Part shown: piece after piece, positions 34,766 through 47,228 of the stretch | Layout: each line of letters begins with the position of its first letter | How positions within the stretch are numbered: position 1 is the stretch's first letter | NCBI RefSeq assembly: GCF_041381155.1 | Contig: NC_091135.1 | Span: 58,812,567 to 58,876,566, forward strand | DNA from: Argopecten irradians | Taxonomy: Eukaryota > Mollusca > Bivalvia > Pectinida > Pectinidae | DNA: 64,000 nt | Reading direction: 5' to 3' | Notes under the pieces: generated by a model | Database searches by the model: none | Told to the model about the DNA's origin: nothing | Seen by the model: only the letters and a program-made list of their open reading frames with translations | Translations under genes and position numbers: made by a program

Positions 34766-36950
34766 TTTACAGCCATTCCAAAAAAATGGTCCCACTTTAA
34801 TATAAAAACGATGAAAAATAGTCGTTCAAAATATCAATTGTATAGCTTTTTTCGAAGAAAAACATGTAAAGAAAAATCTCTGAAATTTTCACACACATCT
34901 TTATCAGAAATTGAATAATGACATGTGAAACTTTGGTATCTCTTATTTCCGTTACGGATGTTAGGAAATATATTCAATAAGCATAAAAAATCCCTTTACA
35001 TAAAATTCCATATCAGCTATATTTATACATGTTATGGAGGTCTAATCATATGATGATGCATTGGGATATTTGATAGCAACTGGAATTTCACTTCTGTAGC
35101 AGCTACAAGTGTTATATATATTATGTGATATTACAAATTTGTCATATTTTATAAGTATCAAGCAAAACAACGGCAACATAACCCTATTCAGCATAATAAT
35201 TTGAATTGGAAATTAGCCTCGACTACATCTAGAAAGTATATTCAAAATTTCAAACGATTTGATGAGTAAGTTTGGATTTGATGCATCATTCAAACCAGCT
35301 TATGCTTTGTTACGGAAGTCATTATTTTTCATAAATCATTAATTCCACATTCAAAAGTTAGAGAAAATAACATCATTGTCGCGGGATTTATTCATATTTT
35401 GCAATTAGGGTATTTGGACAAACGAAGAGATGGCCTGGCATTTTATTCTAGTTATAGAAAGATTGATGGGAACAATGAAATGAACGACGTGTGATCCTAT
35501 TTACAAAGAACAGTAAGAGTCTGTGTTTAAAACGTTGGAAATGTGAAATCAATGGTCAATTGACGAACATATACACTCCTAACCCTTGCCAGAAAATGTT
35601 TATAGAAAGAATTGCTGATGAAAACTCATTCAAGCTATTTCTTCCGCAATTTCAATGTTTCTAACAAGCTGATAGTAAGAGGTAACATAAATCACAGTAA
35701 AATTATTTTTATTATGGATGCTATAATTACAGGTACTTTTTAATTTTGAAGAGACATTATGCGTACAAAAAGTGTTTGCAATCACATTGGAGCAAATATA
35801 AATCGTTATAGAATATACTAACATCCGTAACATTTGGTCCGACTATTTCTACCATGTATAATTCCTCTGAGCTCTGTAATTTTGAAGTCAATGATGTTTC
35901 AATTCGTTTTTATGGACTGTATATGTATATTTGTTCACAAATATTGATATGCAGCAAAGCATTTGTGTAAATTCAAATAGTCAAATCTAGAATTATATGT
36001 CAATACCTAAAACACATAGTTTTCCTTTCCATCCATCATATTTTACTAAATCGCTACTTCATTCTAACAAAAATCGTCTGCTAAATCTATTGGTGATGTT
36101 CAAAACCAATGATTGGACAGGAAAAACGCTTCTTTAGATTGTACATCTTTGCCAATAAAACTTCGTTACGGACGTAAGACGTTATGGAGGTTAGAAAACA
36201 CATGCGCCTTTGAGAATCATTCGAGATAATTCTGATCAAGAGTCATGTTTTTGTTATGATTTTGTTCCTTTACCATATCATGATTCGAAAATGTGAGCAA
36301 CTGATCCATACCCGTTTTAATTTTATCAAAAAACATGTTACGAAGGTTAGCGTCTTAAATACGACACTCAACCTTGGAGACGATTTGGACAAATATTTTT
36401 GAAATAGTCATTCTGACTCTAAATTTGGAATTGGGTCATATTATTTAACTACTAGTTAAAGAGAAAAGTACATATAACCATAATATTTTTGCGGTTATAT
36501 TTTGTATTTTGTTATCCTTAATTTTAGTTACGGATGTTATGTGGAATTCGGCGAACTTTTGAAATATGCAATACAAAAAACGTGTATCTGACGATCCTTT
36601 TTAAACAAAACGTATCAGATTTTATACATACATCAAAGTCTTGCCACTACCGAAAATCAATTTTTTACCAAAGAGAATATTGAAATATACTAGCTCTTAA
36701 CTGTCCTATAAGCAAAGCGACATCGAAAAAGACGATTTTCAAGCTTATTCTAAGCAACAGAGACAAGAGATGGGTGGCGGAAATAACCCCACTCCTATTT
36801 TTTCATGTAGCCTAAGACCGTCGTCTTACATTTGGAACAACAAATTACATACAATTGACAACATAATTGTGAAATCCGCAAGCAACAGCTGCTAAAAATT
36901 TTGAAAAAAAAGTGGGACCATTTATCTGGAATGACTGTTCGAGGAATTCG
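34766..36950. mobile_element. 2.2-kb TIR element inside Gypsy integrase, with periodic GTTACGGA cores
   Basis: Starts ACAGCCATTCCA followed by AAATGGTCCCACTTT; ends with the inverted counterpart (AAGTGGGACCATTT ... TGGAATGACTGT). Integrase similarity stops at one edge and resumes at the other. There is no convincing coding region, so it is non-autonomous. Inside, GTTACGGANGTTAG-type motifs lie at 34951, 35309, 35818 (inverted), 36165, 36337 and 36529, with variants at 35031 and 36181. Spacings of 358, 509, 347, 172 and 192 bp are near multiples of 170-190. The superfamily is unassigned. Confidence 0.75.
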
Positions 36951-37339
36951 GCCAGAACTGGAAGTTTAAGCACATAACGGGTAGTCCTCACCACGTTCAA
37001 GGTAATGGCATGGCGGAAAGTGCTCCAGAAAGCGGTGAAAGACGAGAAAGATCCTTATTTAACATTACTGGAATTCAGGAATACTCCTGGAGATTCAGGT
37101 TCATCACCAGCTCAACTGTTGGTGGGATGAAGGTTAAGATCGTCACTAACAATGTCATCTAACAGTTATACTATTAAAAACCGTCAAATCATTTTACCTT
37201 CCATTCCCTGACCAACGCTCAATATTTGATAAATCGTGATTTATGTGTTGTTCAGTATCTTGGATAATATTTGCAGAATACGCGAGAGAGTTGTCGCCAG
37301 TAAACATTCTTGATAAGGAAAACAAATGTTCGGATAAAC
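36950..37339 (+). pseudogene. Gypsy-type integrase, 3' part
   Basis: Resumes with the third catalytic region (WKFKHITGSPHHVQGNGMAE), then LLEFRNTPGD and SSPAQLLVG, and fades into a C-terminal piece (RELSPVNILDKENKC, the usual TRELxPLxxGD region). It is cut off at 37340 by the TRIM-like LTR element; no Gypsy 3' LTR follows in the window. Confidence 0.75.
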
Positions 37340-37564
37340 TGTCGTGTTTAAAAAAGGGACTCGCTTGCAGTGACTGAGTGAGACAAAAAGACGTCTGACT
37401 TCTTCCAACATTTATTTTCAACACCTACAGGTGCATTACAAGTTACGGTGATGGCCGAACACATATTCCGGAAAAGTACAAAGTAACATTCAAAGACATA
37501 AAAATTCCGGATACACACTTGATGGTCAATAAAATATATATTTGAGAAACACATATATATAACA
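37340..37564 (-). repeat. 3' LTR of the TRIM-like element
   Basis: 225 bp from TGTTATATATATG to CACGACA on the minus strand. The AATAAAATATATATTT stretch could hold processing signals. Shares GCAGTGACTGAGTGAGACAA with the other LTR. Confidence 0.75.
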
Positions 37565-37577
37565 TCCCCCCGCCAAA
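37565..37577 (-). other. Polypurine tract of the TRIM-like element
   Basis: GGCGGGGGGA immediately upstream (minus strand) of the 3' LTR; the usual site of plus-strand priming. Confidence 0.6.
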
Positions 37578-39562
37578 CAAAAAATTGGTCCCAAATTTTT
37601 AAATAAACCATCAAGTGAGTACGATACAAAAAACCAATATTACATAAAAAAATACATTTTTCTTTACATTTGTGTACATCAAAATAAAAAGTAGACTATT
37701 ATAAATGACATGCCTAGAAAAAATCCATATAATTTTAGTCTGGCAATTGCTTCACTATTTTAAATTCAACGTTACATAATGTAGGATAAAGGTAGGCAAT
37801 CAAGATATATATTGGTAAAATGAGAAATTACTACAGACTACAGTTACACACAAATCTCTAATAATTACCTGAGCTGGCCAAGCTACAAGTATACTTTCAC
37901 ACTCTGATACATTTTCTGTGCAATTTGTCAAATTTATCACTATTATACCAGAAAACCCAACATTTCCATACAATAATCTGCAACAGTCAGATTAACTAGG
38001 AGTACTAGAAAATTTCAAAATGGTTATAAAGTTTGGTACATTTTGTCAAGCTCAAGATCAAAAGAAACTCTTAACAACACATTTAAATGACAATCATGTT
38101 AAAAATGTTTGTTCTGGCAAAACTCAACTAACTGCTATATAATTGCAGCATCATCATGTTGCGTCCTAAGACCATGTGATTTAAAGTAATAGAGTAATTG
38201 ACCGTAGTAAAACTTACAAAGTTTACAATATGAACATACCAGCTTTATATTGATCCCCGTCAGCCTTATCGTAGCTTTATATACGCGCTGACAAATATCT
38301 CAGCGTGGCATTACAGTTCCCCAAAAATCATACAATTAAAATACACCAATATCAAAGTATTAAGAACTATTACTACATGTAACATAAAGGCATAGTTGTA
38401 TATAATTCACACATTAAATAAAACATCCCTAAATCAATTGAACAATATACATGTACATGCTCATCCTTTAAATGTAATCCAAATAGAATTGTTTCTACAG
38501 TAACGTCAGCAGAGATTTCGCTCTTTATTATGTAATAGTATTTTTCTGACACAATTTATCGGAGAAAAACAGTTAATGTTTGGAAAACAATGATGCTGTG
38601 CAAAATGATTCACTGGCATATTCAAATACCAATGTTGACCAAAAAAATCATGGGCTTGACAAAAGGCATATTTAAACAGAGTAAATCTAAATGTATGTTG
38701 AATCATTTAAAAAATGTAAATATAAAATTCAAGAACCACAAATAAATCATTATTATTTTTTTTTTCAAAATAAAAAAAAAATATTTCAAACAAATGTTAA
38801 ATGCAGTGAAGTCAATGTATGACTTAATGTTCATTAGGCAATGCATCCAAAAGTCTAATCTTTTCTGTAGTGTACACGAAAACTTTCAAATCATAAACAG
38901 TTTTAATGGAACAATTAGGACAGCTTCTTCTGTCTTCATATCACATCACACAGAACAGTTTTAGGGAATCTCTTGAATTTATCCGGAAAGCGGCAGCTGT
39001 TGGATATTAACAGAGGGTGCAGGTACGAGAAAGCTGACAAGTGCGTGCTTCTTTCCGTTCAGGATAATCTCGGGAAATCTCTCTTCTCAAAGGTAATTGA
39101 CATTATTCGTTACTGATATCGATACTGAACATATATTGAAATTAACATAATCTTCAAATCGTCATTGGACATCATGTTGGTATCTTGACTTTACAAACTG
39201 TCCTATATTATACAGTATATTAAGCTGACTAAACTCTGTCGTGCGTGAAGCTGAAGTTCATATTTCTCAATCAGTTCTGATCTAATAATAGTCAAATGAT
39301 AATATTGCGACTTCCTGGGTCATGGAATCATACAAACATAAAGATTTCAATCAGTTCCTTCTTAAATGCATGTGAACATATATAGTAAATTTCTGACAAA
39401 ATGTTGACACCGCCGAAATTTCAACATGGCGACACAAAGTGACAACACGTGGTCCATCACCGACACAGTACGATACAGTTACAGTCACATCATGAGGCTT
39501 ATCTAGCCTCCGCCAGCACAGCTGACGTCCATACTGTTTAAATCGTCACTCACATCATCACG

Positions 39563-39580
39563 AGTTTAGATTCTCCACCA
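39563..39580 (-). other. Primer binding site of the TRIM-like element
   Basis: TGGTGGAGAATCTAAAC abuts the 5' LTR on the minus strand. TGG complements the universal tRNA CCA end; I cannot name the tRNA. Confidence 0.55.
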
Positions 39581-39791
39581 TGTCGTGTTTAAAATAGGGA
39601 CTCGTTTGCAGTGACTGAGTGAGACAAAAAGATGTCTGTCTTCTTCCAACATTTATTTTCAACTCCTACAGGTACAGTACAAGTTACGGTGATGGCCGGA
39701 CACATATTCCGGAATAGCACAAAATAACATTCAAATACTTTAAAATTCCGGATACAAACTTGATGGTCAATAAAATATATATTTGAGAAAC
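39581..39791 (-). repeat. 5' LTR of the TRIM-like element (truncated)
   Basis: Matches the other LTR over about 210 bp but lacks the first bases; the LINE 5' region starts directly beyond. Confidence 0.75.
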
Positions 39792-40066
39792 GTAACTTCC
39801 GGTGGGGGAAGACATGTCTAAAAAATCAGCGGAGAAACTCTAACTTTTTCTAATGAATGGAGAAGTATTTCATCGATATAACAACAATGTTACAGCACAA
39901 CGAGTATGTGATTACTTTGTGAACTATAACTAAGCACGAACTATCAGTGAGCAATCTTTTTATTCCAAACTTTTGACTTCTTCATCGCTATGTTAGTGTA
40001 GCCGCCATCTTTGTTTTTCTTCGTCCCGCGAATTATAAACTGTGTAAACCTGTCAACACATACGTG

Positions 40067-41043
40067 ATGTCGTGCAGTTCATCTTCAACACCTAAATCAG
40101 AAGTTGCCCCAAGGAGTAAAAAGTGTGGCAAATGTAAAGCGTTAGTAAAAAGGGATGATACCGCTCTTCTATGTGAATATCGTGTCCACTGGTTTCATAT
40201 CTCGTGTGACGGCATGAGCGAGGATAAATACAAAGCAATAGCAGCCTCTGGGGAACAAACTCACTGATTTTTTCACGATTGTAACGATAAAGCATTAGAC
40301 ACAATCCGTTTTATACAGAATTTCAAACAAGAAAATGAACAATTCAGAGCTGAACCACAGCAAATCAAGAGAGACATTAATGACATTTCCAATAAGGTTG
40401 AGGAAAATGCGAGAGAAACACAAACTGCATTACAGAACAAACCTAGTTTTGATGAAGTTGACAATATGATTGGAAATAAAATCGTGGAGATAAATGCCAA
40501 ACAAGTTTTAGCGCAAACAAGCCCGGTACTGTCAGATGAGGTGATAAAGGTAGTTCGTCAACAGAATGATGAACTAAGAGAGCAACAACGTCATAAAAAC
40601 AACATTATCGTTTTTCACATGAAAGAACAAAAAATTAACTTACTAAGTGACAGAAACAGACTTGATATGGAATCCTTCTTAGATATTGCAAATAAAATAT
40701 GTGGAACAACAATTGTGGAAAAAGACATTGACAGTGTTAGCAGGCTTGGTGAAAAATCAACCACTGCAGAAAGGCCAAGACCTCTCAGAATTGTGCTGAC
40801 ATCACCAGAACCTAAAAAAGACTCTTCAAAAACCTCTCTAAACTACGTGCGACAGATCTAGAGGAATACAAGAACGTCAGTATTGACCATGACCAAACAA
40901 AGACCCTACGAGAAGAGTTCAGACTACTAGCAGCTGAGGCTAAGGAGTGAGAAAACGCCAATCCAACATCCCCTTTTATCTACAGAGTGAGGGGACCTCC
41001 TTGGAAACGGGAAATAAAACAAATAAAGAATAAGTTGGACTAG
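40067..41043 (+). pseudogene. LINE ORF1 (PHD finger + coiled coil), broken
   Basis: The ATG at 40067 begins a protein with a PHD-type zinc finger (KCGKCKALV...LLCEY...WFHISC). A TGA at 40265-40267 interrupts it, but the same frame continues as a Gln/Glu-rich coiled coil (FKQENEQFRAEPQQIKRDI) and a nucleic-acid-binding-like region (NNIIVFHMKEQ...SRLGE) to 40861. A shifted frame then carries DLEEYKNVSIDHDQTKTLRE and the YRVRGPPWKREIK ending typical of these ORF1 proteins. The encoded protein would coat element RNA. At least one stop and one frameshift. Confidence 0.75.
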
Positions 41044-41099
41044 CGAATTCACAAGATGATAATATCAATGTACATAGTTCAACTCCTGTAAATAAGTTC

Positions 41100-44000
41100 A
41101 CGTTTGACAAGTTAAAATGTATATACACCAATGCAGACTCGCTATCAAATAAGATGGGTGAACTTCGGACATTAGCATATCTGGAGAAACTACATCTTAT
41201 AGCTATTACAGACGTTAAACCTAAAAACTTTAGAGATATCACCCTGACAGATTTCAACTTAGATCGATACGAGATACATTCTACAAATGTGACAACCCGC
41301 CAGGGACGAGGTGTAATTATCTATACACTTGAATCACTTAAAATCAACGATATAGAACTTAATGTACAGTACGAAGAATAGTGTTGGATAGAACTGTGCC
41401 TAAACCAGTCAGACAAAATATTGATAGGATGTATCTATAGAAGTGATAGTGGTACTCATGAGAACAATCTTAACCTCCTACAACTACTACGGTGTGCAAC
41501 CTCCTTAAAGTATAGTCATTATTTACTTGTTGGAGACTTCAATTTTAATCACATTTCACGGGATTCTTAGACTACATCTAAATCTTCATCAAGCAATGAA
41601 TACCAATTCCTAGGTTGTGTGAGGGATCTTTTCCTATACCAGCATGTGACTAGACCAACCAGATTCAGATCAGACCATCAACCCAGCACCATTGACTTAA
41701 TTATGAGTAATGAAGAGAACATGATAAACGAAGTCATCTACCTTAGTCCATTGGGACGTAGTGATCACTCATTTCTCGTATTCGACTACCACTGCTACCT
41801 GAAACCCGAAAACGTATACCGTATGAAGTACTATTTTGAAAAAGCAGACTACATTGAGATGGAGAAAGACATGACTATTGATAGGGATAGTGCCTTTAAC
41901 GGTTGTGCCAACGATGTTGATCTAATGTGGGATGTATTCAAAAACAAACTAAATGATGCCAAAGATAAGTATACTCCACATAAACTGGTAGGTGGTAAGC
42001 CATCGTGGGGCGATAAGGGAAAATTCCCAGTGGACAATAAAATCAGAAAAGAAATCCGTAAAAAACATAGATGTTGGGAAAAAGCGTACACCAGTAAGAC
42101 AAAATCTGCAAAGAAAGAGTACAACAAACAGAGAAACAAAGTAAGAAAGTTAACACGCAAACTCTATAAAGACTATGAAAAATCTATAGCAAAGGAAATC
42201 AAAACAAATCCAAAACGCTTCTGACAGTATGCAAAATCCAAGACTAAAACCAGCAGTTCTATATCCCAATTGCAGACATCACCGGATAGTGACTAACCAC
42301 AAATAATTCAGAAAAAGCGGAACTATTGCAAAATTATTTCTGTAGTGTTTTTACTCAGGAACCCCCCGCAGAAATACCCAACCTGGAAAATCACAACGTA
42401 ACATCGAGTTACAGTAAGCGTGAAACAAGTTCACGAAATACTAATAAAACTGGATGTTGGTAAATCTGTGGGGCCGGATGATATTCACCCAAGAATTCTT
42501 AAAGAACTTGCCAACTCTCTAGCAGTTCCACTCGCAAAAATCTTTAATGTGTCATTAACCTCATCATCCTTACCTAGGGACTGGAAAGTGGGAAACATCA
42601 CTGCAATTTTCAAGAAAAGTGTAAAGCGTAAATTGCCAAGCAACTATAGACCAATAAGTCTTACTAACATAATATGCAAGGTACTGGAGACACTAGTCCG
42701 AGAAGCAGTCGTCAAACATTTTAAAGAAAACAATTTGTTTAGAAACAACCAGTTTGGTTTCATTTCTGAGAGATCTACTACTCTTCAACTACTACATGTT
42801 ATGAAGTCATGGTCCCAAATCCTTGATTGGGGTGGAATTATCGATTGCATTTACATCCATGGATTTCATGAAAGCATTCGACACAGTGCCACACAAAAGA
42901 TTAGTAGTTTGGATACACGGCCAACTCCTAGACTGGATATATTCATTCCTATCAGACAGAAAACAGTGGGTATGTATAAATGGCCACCGTTCGAACTGGG
43001 GAACAGTCAGTAGCGGCATCCCTCAAGGTAATGTCCTGGGTCCCATCTTGTTCGTCATATACATTAACGACCTTCCGGATGTTGTGACTAACTCAATAAC
43101 CTACCTGTTCGCAGATGATACTAAGATTTTCAAAGAGATCACATGCGCAGCTGACATAACGAATTTGCAAAATGACCTGACTGCACTCCAAGAAAGGTCG
43201 GACAAATGGCTCTTAAGGTTCCATCCAGATAAATGTGTTGTACTAACATTGGGTAAACCACCAGATGATCTTCACCATTACCATCTCACGAAAGATAACA
43301 ACAATTACCAGCTCAAGACAGTGGAAAGTGAGACCGACCTCGGCATCACGGTAGACTCCAAACTAACTTTTGATCAACACATTCAGGCCAAGGTCAACAA
43401 GGCAAATAGCATTACTGGCTTTATCAGAAGAACTTTCACTTATTTGGATGAGGAGAACTTTTCAATGTTATGTAAGGCCTTAGTTTGACCCCATCTAGAA
43501 TACGGAAACACCATCTGGCAACCTCATAAAGTGGGACACATAACAGTAATAGAGAACGTCCAACGAAGAGCTACAAAATTAATCCCAACTATTAAGGATC
43601 TTCCGTATTCAGATAGACTGAAAAAATTACGCCTTCCAACCCTAACCTATAGAAGAACCAGGGATGACATGATAGAGACTTACAAAATTTTCAACAAATA
43701 TGATCAATCAGTCACCCTCAACCTGCAACGTAATCACAGTTCTACCAGGGGTCATAACTACAAATTATCTCTAAGTAGATCTCAAAGAGACATTGGAAAA
43801 CACTGTTTTAGCTCCCGCATTGTATCTCCATGGAATAATCTACCTCCCGAAGTCGTTAACTTACCAAATATCAAAACTTTTGAGGCACGTCTCGACAGTT
43901 ACTGGAAAAATGAAAATATACTGTATGACTATCGATCCCCCCCAACCGGAAAAGATGCTAAAGAAGGAGCTGAATATAGAGGCTATAGCCTGTGTCCAGA

Positions 44001-44106
44001 AATAATCCTAAGGTATCCTAAGGTATATATATATAACAATACCGTTTATGAATATCAAGAATATCAATGGCCCAAGAACCGATCCTCGAGGAACGCCAGC
44101 TTTTAA
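41100..44106 (+). pseudogene. LINE ORF2 endonuclease-reverse transcriptase, broken
   Basis: Endonuclease first: YTNADSLSNKMGEL, AITDVKPKNF (usually EVKPKNF), LLVGDFNF and GRSDHSFLVF, the APE-type metal and catalytic motifs. Reverse transcriptase next: KSVGPDDIHPRILKELA, NYRPISLTNIICKVLE, MDFMKAFDTVPHKRL, GIPQGNVLGPILFVIYIND and catalytic FADDT at 43108-43122, then a C-terminal domain (KLRLPTLTYRR...PWNNLPPEVVN). Stops near 41379, 41570, 42222 and 43486 and frameshifts near 42420 and 42830 interrupt it. In an active element it nicks target DNA and primes cDNA synthesis. Confidence 0.85.
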
Positions 44107-44181
44107 ATAACTAGGATTTGAGTAACAGTCACCAATAACGACAATTTGATTTCTATCACTATTTTCTATCAATATAATCAT

Positions 44182-45210
44182 TCATCCAATTATAAATATT
44201 TCCCCGGAAACCATATGAAAGGAGTGTTTTAAGTAATCCATATGTTGGTTAATTTCTGCCATTTCGCCCATAAATCCACGATGCGATACACTATCAAATG
44301 TTTTTGAAATATCGAAAAATACCATATATGTTTGTTGCTTATTTTCTAATGATACACATATATTATGATAAATCTCTAAATGTTGGGACACAGTAGGGTG
44401 TCCCGGAAGAAAACCTGACTGATATTTATATAGAAGATTGTTATCGATGACAAAATGTTGCAGATGTTTATAAATAGCCCTCTCAAAAACTTTTCTTACA
44501 GTACTTAGAAGTGAAATCGGCCTGTAATTAGCGGTTAGGCAACGTTCACCTTTTTTTAATAAAGGCATTACCACAGCAGTCTTCCATTGCCCTGGAAATT
44601 TACACAGTCTAATGGATAGATTAAAAAAGTAATTGCAAAGGAATACACACAGTTTCAGCTGTGTGTGTGTTTGTTTTTTTTTAACATTTTGTGACTAATA
44701 GTATCTTTACCAGTAGGGTTGAAAGAATATCTTTCATTTCTTGAACAGAAAAAAAATAGTTTCAATGGTGTTTTGACATCTCGGTGGAGTGTTACATGGT
44801 TCATCAATAATTTCATATATGGAACAATAAAATGAATTCAGTAAATCATTTTTTTCTTGTTATCGTACACTTACGTACCATTGTCGATGTCGCCAAACAT
44901 GAGAACGTTAGAACTGATACCAAGAGCCTTCTCAATGAATGATTGACAGTTGTCCCAAAAAGGTATATTTGATCCTACAGGACGATGGACAGTGCAAATA
45001 AGAAAAGAACAATTAGTGAAATTTAACTCAACCCAGATTATCTCTCCCCCATCAAATTCCAAATCATATGTACGAATTTAGAACGTTTTCATTTAAGTGA
45101 GTTTCGGTTAAAAGTATACACGTGTATTCATTAGCCAACAGTTCAATATCTCTGATTTTATTGCGTATACTCCTTGCATTGAGGTGAAAAAAAATGATAA
45201 TTCATTTCGA
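44182..45210 (-). pseudogene. Second LINE, minus strand, internally deleted
   Basis: From right to left: an endonuclease start (NARSIRNKIRDIELLANEY, ILLTETHLNENV, about 45210-45080), a further endonuclease piece at 45062-44871 (FTNCSFLICTVHRPVGSN...NVLMFGDID, with a Gly-Asp-Ile in place of GDFN), then reverse transcriptase at 44574-44182 (NYRPISLLSTVRKVFERAIY, QSGFLPGHPTVSQ, MVFFDISKTFDSVSHRG). Only about 300 bp separates endonuclease from reverse transcriptase, so the middle of ORF2 is deleted. It lies tail to tail against the first LINE. Confidence 0.75.
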
Positions 45211-46864
45211 TCATACTCGGGTACGGCATTGGTTTCAATGTCATTGCTTAGAATTAATATCAATAAAATTGTAAAATAATGATCATGGTTTACTAAAATA
45301 AGCGTATACATGCATGTTATACGATAATATTCGTACACACTCGGCCGTAAATATGCAAACAAACAAGAATAATCGGTTGGAGGGGGGCTGATAAAAAACC
45401 AAGCAAACAAAAACAACACGATGGTAAACAGGAGCAATGCTTCCAATAGGAAACCAGCCTGTGGGGTAGGGGAGGTTAACACTGTAATGGACCATAATTG
45501 TTATAATTTATATGGTACATATGTACAAAATAATCCTATTATACACATTGCTATTTATAAATATCTATACATATACTACAAATACATAACAGCTGTGAGC
45601 TTTGAAACAAACCCTGTTCAGTCACATGTTTCAGCAGGTTCGAGTATCCAAAATGGTACACCTCCTAAATTTGATTTGATTAATAAATGCCTAGACATGA
45701 TAAAAAATTAATTAATTTAAGGAAAGTTCAAACAGTTTTTAGTTACTTAAGTTACATTGTCATGTCTGTTAAAAATATCCTATTCAACAATTGTTTTCCT
45801 TATTTTAAAATATATTGTGTTTTTAGGGTTGTCACACGACGTCGTTTCCCGGAATTTTTTTCACAATTTCATTATTCAACACTTTTTGTTCAGGAAAGTT
45901 ATTATTGGTTTAAATTGTAAACTGAAAATTCTGTTTCGTGTATATGTATATCAAAAGTGTGCCATTTTGGGTAGCGTCACGTTAGGGTGTTAGAGTTGTA
46001 TCTGCTGTCCCTATTGCATGGTCGTAAAAGGCGACTAATTTTAAGATATTATATTTTTTCTTCTTCCTTACTAATTTTCTTCTTCCTAACGCTTCCTTTC
46101 ACGCCACTTAAGCGTTCGGTTAGTACTTATTTCAAATACGGAACATAATCACTTAATCGATATTAAATTCAATAATGTTTGTGTAGATTTTGTAGATAAC
46201 CATTTTAAGCACTTAGGAAAAACTTTGGAGACTATAGTAAATGGAATATCCACATTGATAATATTACTATCTATTTTCGAATAGCAAATAGATGCCGTTA
46301 TAGAAGGAAGGCAGCTAGAGTAGTTCCCCTTTCACCTTAAATATATTTGATTAATGCTATTAGTGGAAAAGGGACATTAGAGTACAGGAAGTAAGCACAG
46401 CGCATGTTCTTCCTTGAACTTCCTTTTCGAAAAACAGCGCGGCTGAAGGAATCAATTGAAATCATACGAAATCGGTTTGTTTAATATTTGGCAGAAAAAG
46501 GTGTTGGTACAAAAAATATTGATTACACTCCCACCTCTCCCTATACATTTTTGTTATGTTTTACAAAAATACTGCGCAGTGTTTTATTCAAGTTTCAGAT
46601 TTGGTTACACAACCCTGATGCGAGAAGGCTTACAGACAACTTTCGGCACGGCTCCAGTTTCGCACAGACAATAGTCAACATTGGCAAAGTCTACATACCT
46701 TGGACTTCTGACTAGTTCCCGGGAGAGACTTTTGCGTTAGCACATCGCACAACTACAACTTGTCTAGATTATTTGTCCGCTGTTCCCAGGGACAAATATT
46801 TTAGGATATCAACTACTGAACTTTGACCGCTGACACTCTCTTGAGTATCCAGGGTCAGATCATC
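45211..46864. other. Unassigned stretch
   Basis: Short frames only. Nothing recognised apart from AT-rich sequence and CTTCTTCCT-type runs near 46060-46095. Confidence 0.4.
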
Positions 46865-47010
46865 TTGTGCCCTCTTGAACTTGAGACCTTGAGTTTGTGT
46901 CCTTGAACCTGTAAACTTTGAACTTGTGAAGTTGTGAACTTTGAACTTTTGAACTTGTGAACTTGAAACCTATGAACTTTGACCCCTTTTGACTTTGTGT
47001 CTTTGAACCT
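46865..47010. repeat. Degenerate GAACTTGTGAACTT repeat
   Basis: Loose tandem variants of (T)GAACTTGTGAACTTTG over about 145 bp. Confidence 0.7.
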
Positions 47011-47228
47011 GTGTGCTTCCCTTTAGGGCTTGCCATATTATTTGTCGGCAGCCCGATTTTAATCTTCATAAAATGGAGCCGTGACCATTTACGCCACAAT
47101 AATAATAAAAGTAATTAATATGTTTTATTAGTTATGCTTTTATTGGGCTTATCTTCGACAAATGAAAACAGGTAAGTGTTCTTGAAAACTTAAAAATACC
47201 CTTAATAAACAAACTTTAATAAAAATGT

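Larger units (their letters stand above)
37340..39791 (-). mobile_element. Non-coding LTR retrotransposon (TRIM-like), minus strand
   Basis: Two direct repeats of about 210-225 bp (37340-37564 and 39581-39791) flank 2.0 kb without coding capacity. Read on the minus strand the LTR ends in CACGACA and is followed at once by TGGTGGAGAATCTAAAC, a primer-binding-site-like sequence. The downstream LTR is preceded by the polypurine tract GGCGGGGGGA and begins TGTTATATATATG. The order LTR, PBS, internal, PPT, LTR with TG...CA ends is the signature of an LTR element; size and lack of genes fit the TRIM class. The upstream LTR lacks its first 13 or so bases where the LINE begins. LTR divergence (roughly 8-10 % by eye) indicates an old insertion, lodged in the Gypsy integrase tail. 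Confidence 0.75.
39792..44106 (+). mobile_element. Near full-length CR1/L2-like LINE
   Basis: A GC-moderate 5' region (39792-40066) is followed by ORF1 (PHD finger, coiled coil, RNA-binding-like domain), then ORF2 (endonuclease, reverse transcriptase, C-terminal domain), ending near 44106. There are a handful of stops and frameshifts, so this is a moderately young, inactive copy. The order and motifs are typical of CR1/L2-clade non-LTR retrotransposons; assignment to an exact clade needs phylogeny. Target duplications were not resolved. Confidence 0.8.

Noticed and set aside
30837..37339. Intact, potentially active Gypsy element
   Set aside because: Reverse-transcriptase core is deleted, protease site altered, two insertions present and no 3' LTR.
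37560..39580. Host gene between the two LTR-like repeats
   Set aside because: No frame over 70 codons and no splice pattern; the structure is explained by a non-coding LTR element.
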